From contig WRNK01000041.1 in assembly GCA_009776675.1 (NCBI GenBank), forward strand, positions 1-8,830: a DNA stretch of 8,830 nt, read 5' to 3'. Shown one piece after another: positions 5,497 through 8,830 of the stretch. The notes beneath the pieces were generated by a model. That model worked only from the letters and a program-made list of their open reading frames with translations, ran no database searches and had not been told where the DNA came from. A program made the position numbers and the translations under genes. How positions within the stretch are numbered: position 1 is the stretch's first letter; each line of letters begins with the position of its first letter. The DNA is from Methanimicrococcus sp. (GTDB lineage Archaea; Halobacteriota; Methanosarcinia; Methanosarcinales; Methanosarcinaceae).

Positions 5497-5753
5497 TTTT
5501 CCAGTTCCTCAATGGTTTTAATGACAATTTTTCCATCTTCAATTTGTTTGATTGAAGCATCAATTGCCATCAAATATGCTTCGTTTTTCAATCGTTTTTG
5601 TTCGTCCATGAGGCTGTTGTATTCGTTTAAAGACATTATAACTGCGTTTTTATTGTTTTTTCGAGTAACGATGATCGTTTCTGCGGTTTCATTGACATGA
5701 TCTAAATATTCTTTGAAATTGCTTCTGACAGTAGAATAGTTAATCGCTTGAAT
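5493..5753 (-). CDS. yefM: YefM/Phd-family antitoxin, 86 aa, apparent ATT start
   Basis: This gene encodes the labile antitoxin that binds and neutralises YoeB and, through its N-terminal domain, represses its own operon. From the second codon it reads QAINYSTVRSNFKEYLDHV, then TIIVTRKNNKNAVIMSLNEYNSLMD, the classic YefM N-terminal fold. The C-terminal toxin-binding helix ends in KTIEELEK. Stop TGA 5493-5495 overlaps the toxin ATG. The frame has no ATG, GTG or TTG near its beginning. A TAA stop lies five codons upstream of an ATT (5751-5753), and ATT sits exactly where the family's initiator Met is expected, 7 nt after a perfect AAGGAGG (5760-5766). The next in-frame ATG (residue 40) would remove the DNA-binding half. 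So either AUU initiation is used, or this is a start-codon mutation. The strong ribosome-binding site is unlike the neighbours and bacterial in style. Confidence 0.88.
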   Translation of the reverse strand: MQAINYSTVRSNFKEYLDHVNETAETIIVTRKNNKNAVIMSLNEYNSLMDEQKRLKNEAYLMAIDASIKQIEDGKIVIKTIEELEK

Positions 5754-5783
5754 CTTTTTTCCTCCTTAATTTCGTCTCTTGCA

Positions 5784-5835
5784 ATTGTACAATATATCGT
5801 ATCGTTTTTCGTACAATTTTTTGTACAGATGTACT
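5784..5835 (-). promoter_or_regulatory. yefM-yoeB promoter/operator with TGTACA-type palindromes
   Basis: The perfect 10-bp palindrome ATTGTACAAT (5784-5793) and a second TGTACA (5822-5827) lie upstream of the antitoxin. Two one-mismatch cores, CGTACA (5810-5815) and TGTACT (5830-5835), lie in the same stretch. Operators of bacterial yefM-yoeB carry long and short palindromes with a TGTACA core bound by YefM and YefM-YoeB. On the minus strand a TATA-like ATATATTG (5790-5797) overlaps the proximal palindrome, so a bound repressor would cover the promoter. A transcript from it would begin near 5768, just before the AAGGAGG. Confidence 0.7.
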
Positions 5836-5892
5836 TGTAAGTATTCATTTCAGTTATTTAAAAATGTCGTTTTTCTTTAATCCGCCATCTTT

Positions 5893-7038
5893 TTATTCCT
5901 TCGATTTCGGTTGTTTTTTGTCATTACCGCCGACTGCATTTTTGGCGGCATCGTTTTCAACCTCATTGTTTTCAACAACATCATTTTCATTGGCAGCATC
6001 TTCGACGACCGTATTTTCAGCCGCCGCATTTTCAGCAGCAATAAATTTTTTGAAACTGTAATAACCGAGCGGATGTTTTATTTTATCACAAAAATTGTCT
6101 CGCCCGACACAATTTCCATAGGTCTGCATTGTCGAACATGCCGGTGTTTTGTATTCATTTTCAGCAATATGCACAACTTGATATCTTGTTTTTTCTTCAA
6201 CAAAGTCGGGGGAAACATTAAACAAACCGACAACGTCGTCTGTGGACATTCCGACGTTTAATAAAAACGAAACCATCGCAAAACGCATGGAGTGTGCCAA
6301 GTTGACGCCCTCTCTCACGTTTAAAATCGCTTTTAAAATACAGGGCGGGAATAAATTGACTTCCACTTCTCCGAAATCAGCATCATCCGTACTCTTTTTT
6401 TGGCTGTTGTATTTTTCCGTTAATTCGGCAATTTGAACAGAACAGGAATTTTGAATATCCTCCGGAATGTTTTGAATCGGCAGAGAACTTTCAATGTTTT
6501 TCCGAACCGCTTCTTGAAGCAGGCGCACAAATTCATCACGCTGGACTGTGACATATCCTTTTTCAATCGGGCGATTGATCAATTTCCATGAAATATCTCT
6601 CATTGAAATCGAATAGCGGATATAGTCTGAAAAATGGATTCGGATGTATTCGTCTTTTCCAAATGCCGTGATTCCAAAATCTTTGCTGATATTAAGGACA
6701 TATGCCGGATCTTTGTCCATGATTTTTTTCAAAAGCGTATGTGCGGCTTTTGCTTCCGCCAAAGCATACCGCCTTGTAAAAGCCGCTTCGTTAAAGCATG
6801 AAATTAAGATGCGGGCATACGGATAAGATAAAAGTTCTGCCAGCACTTCCTTTTCATTTTCAAAAGACGGCTTTGACACTTCCCCCTCAAAAGCTTCCAT
6901 TAAACGCTGAAATCCGCGCCGTCGCGTTGATTCAAAGGCAATGGACGTCATCAAAGACTCAATCGAAAAGTCCAGCTCTCCGGCATATTCCAAAGCTTCC
7001 GGCAAATAAGGAAAATGGGCTAATTCTTCGGGAGACAT
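5893..7038 (-). CDS. priL: DNA primase large subunit PriL (archaeal/eukaryotic type)
   Basis: This is the regulatory iron-sulfur subunit of the archaeal/eukaryotic primase (PriS-PriL), which makes primers at replication forks. The 381 residues comprise an N-terminal helical domain (about 1-200), a linker (about 205-228) and the C-terminal 4Fe-4S domain. The four expected cluster ligands are visible: Cys233 (FPPCILKAIL), Cys301 (ACSTMQ), Cys310 (YGNC) and Cys317 (NFC), followed by the conserved HPLGYY (322-327). NLAHSMRFAMVSFLL and DDVVGLFNVSPDF are also typical. After about residue 334 comes an added low-complexity tail rich in Ala, Glu, Asn and Val, ending in a Lys-rich stretch. No Shine-Dalgarno precedes the ATG; a TATA box 26-33 bp upstream predicts an almost leaderless mRNA. 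priS is not in the window. There is no strong terminator before the toxin-antitoxin operon, so read-through is possible. Confidence 0.95.
   Translation of the reverse strand: MSPEELAHFPYLPEALEYAGELDFSIESLMTSIAFESTRRRGFQRLMEAFEGEVSKPSFENEKEVLAELLSYPYARILISCFNEAAFTRRYALAEAKAAHTLLKKIMDKDPAYVLNISKDFGITAFGKDEYIRIHFSDYIRYSISMRDISWKLINRPIEKGYVTVQRDEFVRLLQEAVRKNIESSLPIQNIPEDIQNSCSVQIAELTEKYNSQKKSTDDADFGEVEVNLFPPCILKAILNVREGVNLAHSMRFAMVSFLLNVGMSTDDVVGLFNVSPDFVEEKTRYQVVHIAENEYKTPACSTMQTYGNCVGRDNFCDKIKHPLGYYSFKKFIAAENAAAENTVVEDAANENDVVENNEVENDAAKNAVGGNDKKQPKSKE
5929..6039 (-). repeat. Degenerate repeat coding the low-complexity PriL tail
   Basis: Within priL, codons 334-370 repeat short acidic units such as AEN, VEN, ENDVV and ENDAA. 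On the plus strand this appears as recurring (A/G)TTTTCA(A/G) blocks spaced mostly 15-18 bp apart. The spacing is a multiple of three, so expansion or contraction keeps the reading frame. The tail lies after the Fe-S domain and is probably disordered. Confidence 0.6.
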
Positions 7039-7063
7039 ATTTGTCTTTCATTGTATCTCAGAT

Positions 7064-7071
7064 TATATAAA
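7064..7071 (-). promoter_or_regulatory. TATA box of priL (near-leaderless transcript)
   Basis: On the minus strand TTTATATA lies 26-33 bp before the priL ATG. Archaeal spacing places transcription start at about 7041, leaving only a few bases before the start codon. The missing ribosome-binding site agrees with leaderless initiation. Confidence 0.65.
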
Positions 7072-7111
7072 CTGTGTCAATTTTTTTGCAAATAAATCAT
7101 CGTATCTTTTT

Positions 7112-7750
7112 TTATTTTTTCTGCTTTTGATTTGCTGTAAGTGTTTCCACTTTTTCACCGTCAACAGTAATAACTTGATTATTGCTGATTGCCCTTATAT
7201 CAAGCGTATCAGAAAACTCCTTTACTATCTTCTCGGCGGCTTTCTTAAATGGGAAATTTGTTAAATGCGGAACAATACAAAAGTCCACCATCGAAAGAGC
7301 GGAAAAGTTACTGTTCAAATCGGGGGCAGCATCGGGGGAATCCATATACTTGACATAGCCTATGTCTTTGGACAGAACCATTGACCCCGCAGACGAGCCG
7401 ATATACAGTTTGCCGTTGTTTATATGTTCAACAATCATCTTGTCTACGCCCTTGCGCTTCAATTCCTGCAAGAGAAAAAACGTGTTTCCGCCTGATACGA
7501 AAACATAATCCGCACAGGATATGCTTTTCGCTATTTCCTCATTTGACACGTTTGTAATTTCTAAATCCTCAACGACCATTCCAAGTTTTTGGAGTGCTTT
7601 TTTATCAGCACCGACATAAAAAGTAACTTTCTCTGGCAAGCTGGCAGTTGGGATAAATACAACCCTTTTGCCGGCGCAGTCATTTCCGGCAAAATCCGGC
7701 AAAAGGGCAGCTACATCTGAAAAATACGATGATAAAAACAATTTGTTCAT
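7112..7750 (-). CDS. Peptidase E-like protein (S51 family, type 1 glutamine amidotransferase-like fold)
   Basis: This 212-residue cytosolic protein resembles the S51 family, whose founder PepE (aspartyl dipeptidase) cleaves Asp-X dipeptides. Visible features: N-terminal strand MNKLFLSSYF, RVVFIPTAS (29-37), SGGNTFFLLQEL (86-97), the nucleophile elbow YIGSSAGSMVLS (116-127) with Ser120 as likely nucleophile, and VPHL (160-163) with His162 as likely base. The third, acidic member is not obvious: the segment ISNNQVITVDG around 188-198 has Asn/Gln where an acid might be expected. Many Firmicutes homologues share this form and are not shown to be peptidases, so activity is uncertain. Start ATG 7750 has GGAG (7758-7761) seven bases upstream, and a TATA box precedes it. 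It lies between radA and priL on the same strand; a role in replication or recombination is not implied. Possible transfer from bacteria. Confidence 0.82.
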   Translation of the reverse strand: MNKLFLSSYFSDVAALLPDFAGNDCAGKRVVFIPTASLPEKVTFYVGADKKALQKLGMVVEDLEITNVSNEEIAKSISCADYVFVSGGNTFFLLQELKRKGVDKMIVEHINNGKLYIGSSAGSMVLSKDIGYVKYMDSPDAAPDLNSNFSALSMVDFCIVPHLTNFPFKKAAEKIVKEFSDTLDIRAISNNQVITVDGEKVETLTANQKQKK

Positions 7751-7792
7751 TTGATATCTCCGCTTTTATTTTTAATGAAATAGAATGACATC

Positions 7793-7802
7793 ATAAATAT
7801 AT
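7793..7802 (-). promoter_or_regulatory. TATA box of the S51-like gene
   Basis: On the minus strand ATATATTTAT is centred 47 bp before the start codon. A transcription start near 7771 gives a leader of about 20 nt that includes the GGAG site. Motif-based prediction. Confidence 0.5.
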
Positions 7803-7813
7803 CTTGGTGATTT

Positions 7814-7906
7814 GAAAACAGCCGATTGATCAATATTGACCGTCAGGTGAATAATGAATCGGCCAATAAATTGACACGGACGAATCCGATTTAATCAGCT
7901 GTTTTC
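7814..7906. repeat. 93-bp element bounded by 14-bp inverted repeats between radA and the S51-like gene
   Basis: GAAAACAGCCGATT (7814-7827) and AATCAGCTGTTTTC (7893-7906) are inverted repeats with one G-T difference. Inside are overlapping palindromes ATTGATCAAT (7825-7834) and TCAATATTGA (7830-7839), and further AATCGG/CCGATT pieces at 7857-7862 and 7886-7891. No target-site duplication is seen at the ends. It could be a structured 3' region of the radA transcript, an operator region for the downstream gene, or a small non-coding mobile element. Confidence 0.45.
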
Positions 7907-7952
7907 TGTTTTAAGAGAAAAAAGCATTTTTTTGTTTTCTTTTTTCATTCCT

Positions 7953-8830
7953 TTAAGCATCCACAATTCCGTCTTTCGTGACCGCCAGAACTGCTTCTCC
8001 TTCGGGAAGGTTTGGAGAGTCAATTAATTTAACAATCCTTTTGTCGCCTTTGGATTTGCGGATGTAGAGCCGAAATGTTGCGGTGTGCCCAAGAATGTGG
8101 CCGCCGATTGGTTTTGTCGGGTCGCCGAAGAAAACGTCCGGCTTTGACATGACTTGATTTGTCACCAAAACGACGGCGTTGTTTAAGTTGGCAAAGCGGT
8201 GCAGCCCATGCAGGTGTTTGTTTAATTTTTGCTGGCGGTCTGCGAGGGTTCCGCGACCGATGTATTCAGCGCGGAAGTGTGAGGTTAAAGAATCCACAAT
8301 CAAGAGCCTGACAGGTTTGTCGGAATTTTTTAATTCGTTTGCCAAATCAAGGGCAGAATCGACGAGCAATATTTGGTGATTTGAGTTAAAGGCACGGGCG
8401 ACATGAATATTTTTTAAGACTTCATCCGCATCGAGTTCAATGCCGAGTTCGTTGGCTTTTCCTTCAACCATTTGTTTGATTCTTTCAGGACGAAATGTAT
8501 TTTCAGTGTCAATAATGACGACAGAGCCGTTTAGTCCGCCGTTTTCTTCGGACAATTGGACGTTAACCGCCAATTGATGCGCGACTTGAGTTTTGCCGGA
8601 TCCGAATTCCCCGTAAATTTCACTGATAGACTGGCTTTCAAAACCGCCGCCGAGCATTTCATCAAACTCGGTGCAGCCTGTTTTAATTCTGTTGATATGC
8701 AGGCGTCTTTCAAAAACCATATCGCCTGTTTCAAAACCGCCGATGTCGGCAGCTTGCCTTGCGGCGTTAATGATTTTTGAGGCGGTCGCTTCCCCGATTT
8801 CGGCGGTTGCCCCAAGTTCGGCAGGAGAAG
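7953..8830 (-). CDS. radA: DNA repair and recombination protein RadA, N-terminus beyond window
   Basis: This is the archaeal RecA/Rad51-family recombinase, which forms ATP-dependent filaments on single-stranded DNA and drives strand exchange. The frame stays open to the window edge: 291 residues are visible and the ATG at 8720 is internal. The visible N-terminal part ([19 protein letters not shown]) is the end of the helix-hairpin-helix DNA-binding domain, followed by the linker GGFETGD. The ATPase core shows Walker A GEFGSGKT (visible residues 73-80), [14 protein letters not shown], Walker [29 protein letters not shown], and VTNQV...PIGGHILGH covering the L2 region. The C-terminus [20 protein letters not shown] is canonical. 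Presence of the HhH domain, and length, separate it from RadB. It is upstream of the S51-like gene on the same strand, with a 202-bp gap that suggests separate transcripts. Confidence 0.97.
   Translation of the reverse strand, partial: SPAELGATAEIGEATASKIINAARQAADIGGFETGDMVFERRLHINRIKTGCTEFDEMLGGGFESQSISEIYGEFGSGKTQVAHQLAVNVQLSEENGGLNGSVVIIDTENTFRPERIKQMVEGKANELGIELDADEVLKNIHVARAFNSNHQILLVDSALDLANELKNSDKPVRLLIVDSLTSHFRAEYIGRGTLADRQQKLNKHLHGLHRFANLNNAVVLVTNQVMSKPDVFFGDPTKPIGGHILGHTATFRLYIRKSKGDKRIVKLIDSPNLPEGEAVLAVTKDGIVDA

Noticed and set aside
7060..7078. Sigma70-like TTGACA with TATAAT on the minus strand before priL
   Set aside because: The spacing between the two elements is far shorter than 17 bp; the TATA element alone fits an archaeal promoter.

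Overview
The window looks like chromosomal DNA of a methanogenic archaeon. Three genes are typically archaeal: a RadA recombinase, the iron-sulfur large subunit of the archaeal/eukaryotic primase (PriL), and an aspartate-semialdehyde dehydrogenase of the archaeal/fungal subtype. A CbiA/CfbB-type a,c-diamide synthase and a 2[4Fe-4S] ferredoxin fit a methanogen. TATA-box promoters (TTTATATA, TTATATAA), GGTGA/GGAG ribosome-binding sites and T-tract-rich, AT-rich spacers agree. The overall style suggests Methanosarcinales, perhaps a host-associated relative such as Methanimicrococcus. That placement is inference from remembered protein features, not from a search.

Layout. Positions 1-5206 are on the plus strand: the C-terminal part of a CNNM/CBS/CorC-HlyC membrane protein; an unrecognised 143-residue protein preceded by an 8-bp tandem repeat; a 58-residue ferredoxin with its own TATA box and a palindrome near the predicted transcription start; asd with a hairpin terminator; a 697-bp spacer holding several inverted repeats but no convincing gene; and the cfbB/cbiA-like gene. 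Positions 5227-8830 are on the minus strand. In transcription order they are radA (N-terminus cut by the window edge), an S51-type peptidase-like protein, priL, and a YefM-YoeB toxin-antitoxin pair that converges on cfbB across a bidirectional terminator.

How the genes relate. They do not form one pathway. RadA and PriL serve recombination and replication, Asd feeds lysine/threonine/methionine synthesis, and CfbB/CbiA serves tetrapyrrole cofactor synthesis. The toxin-antitoxin pair, and perhaps the peptidase, look like bacterial-type accessory genes inserted among housekeeping genes.

Most notable observations: (1) the YefM antitoxin has no ATG/GTG/TTG start; an ATT codon lies exactly where the family's initiator Met belongs, 7 nt after a perfect AAGGAGG, while the toxin looks intact. 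(2) TGTACA-type operator cores lie upstream of this pair, as in bacterial yefM-yoeB. (3) The a,c-diamide synthase lacks the glutaminase nucleophile Cys (EGAG instead of ECGG). (4) Tandem 8-bp TATA-like repeats precede the orphan gene. (5) The spacer before cfbB is rich in hairpins and competing pairings and could hold an RNA or leader regulator.
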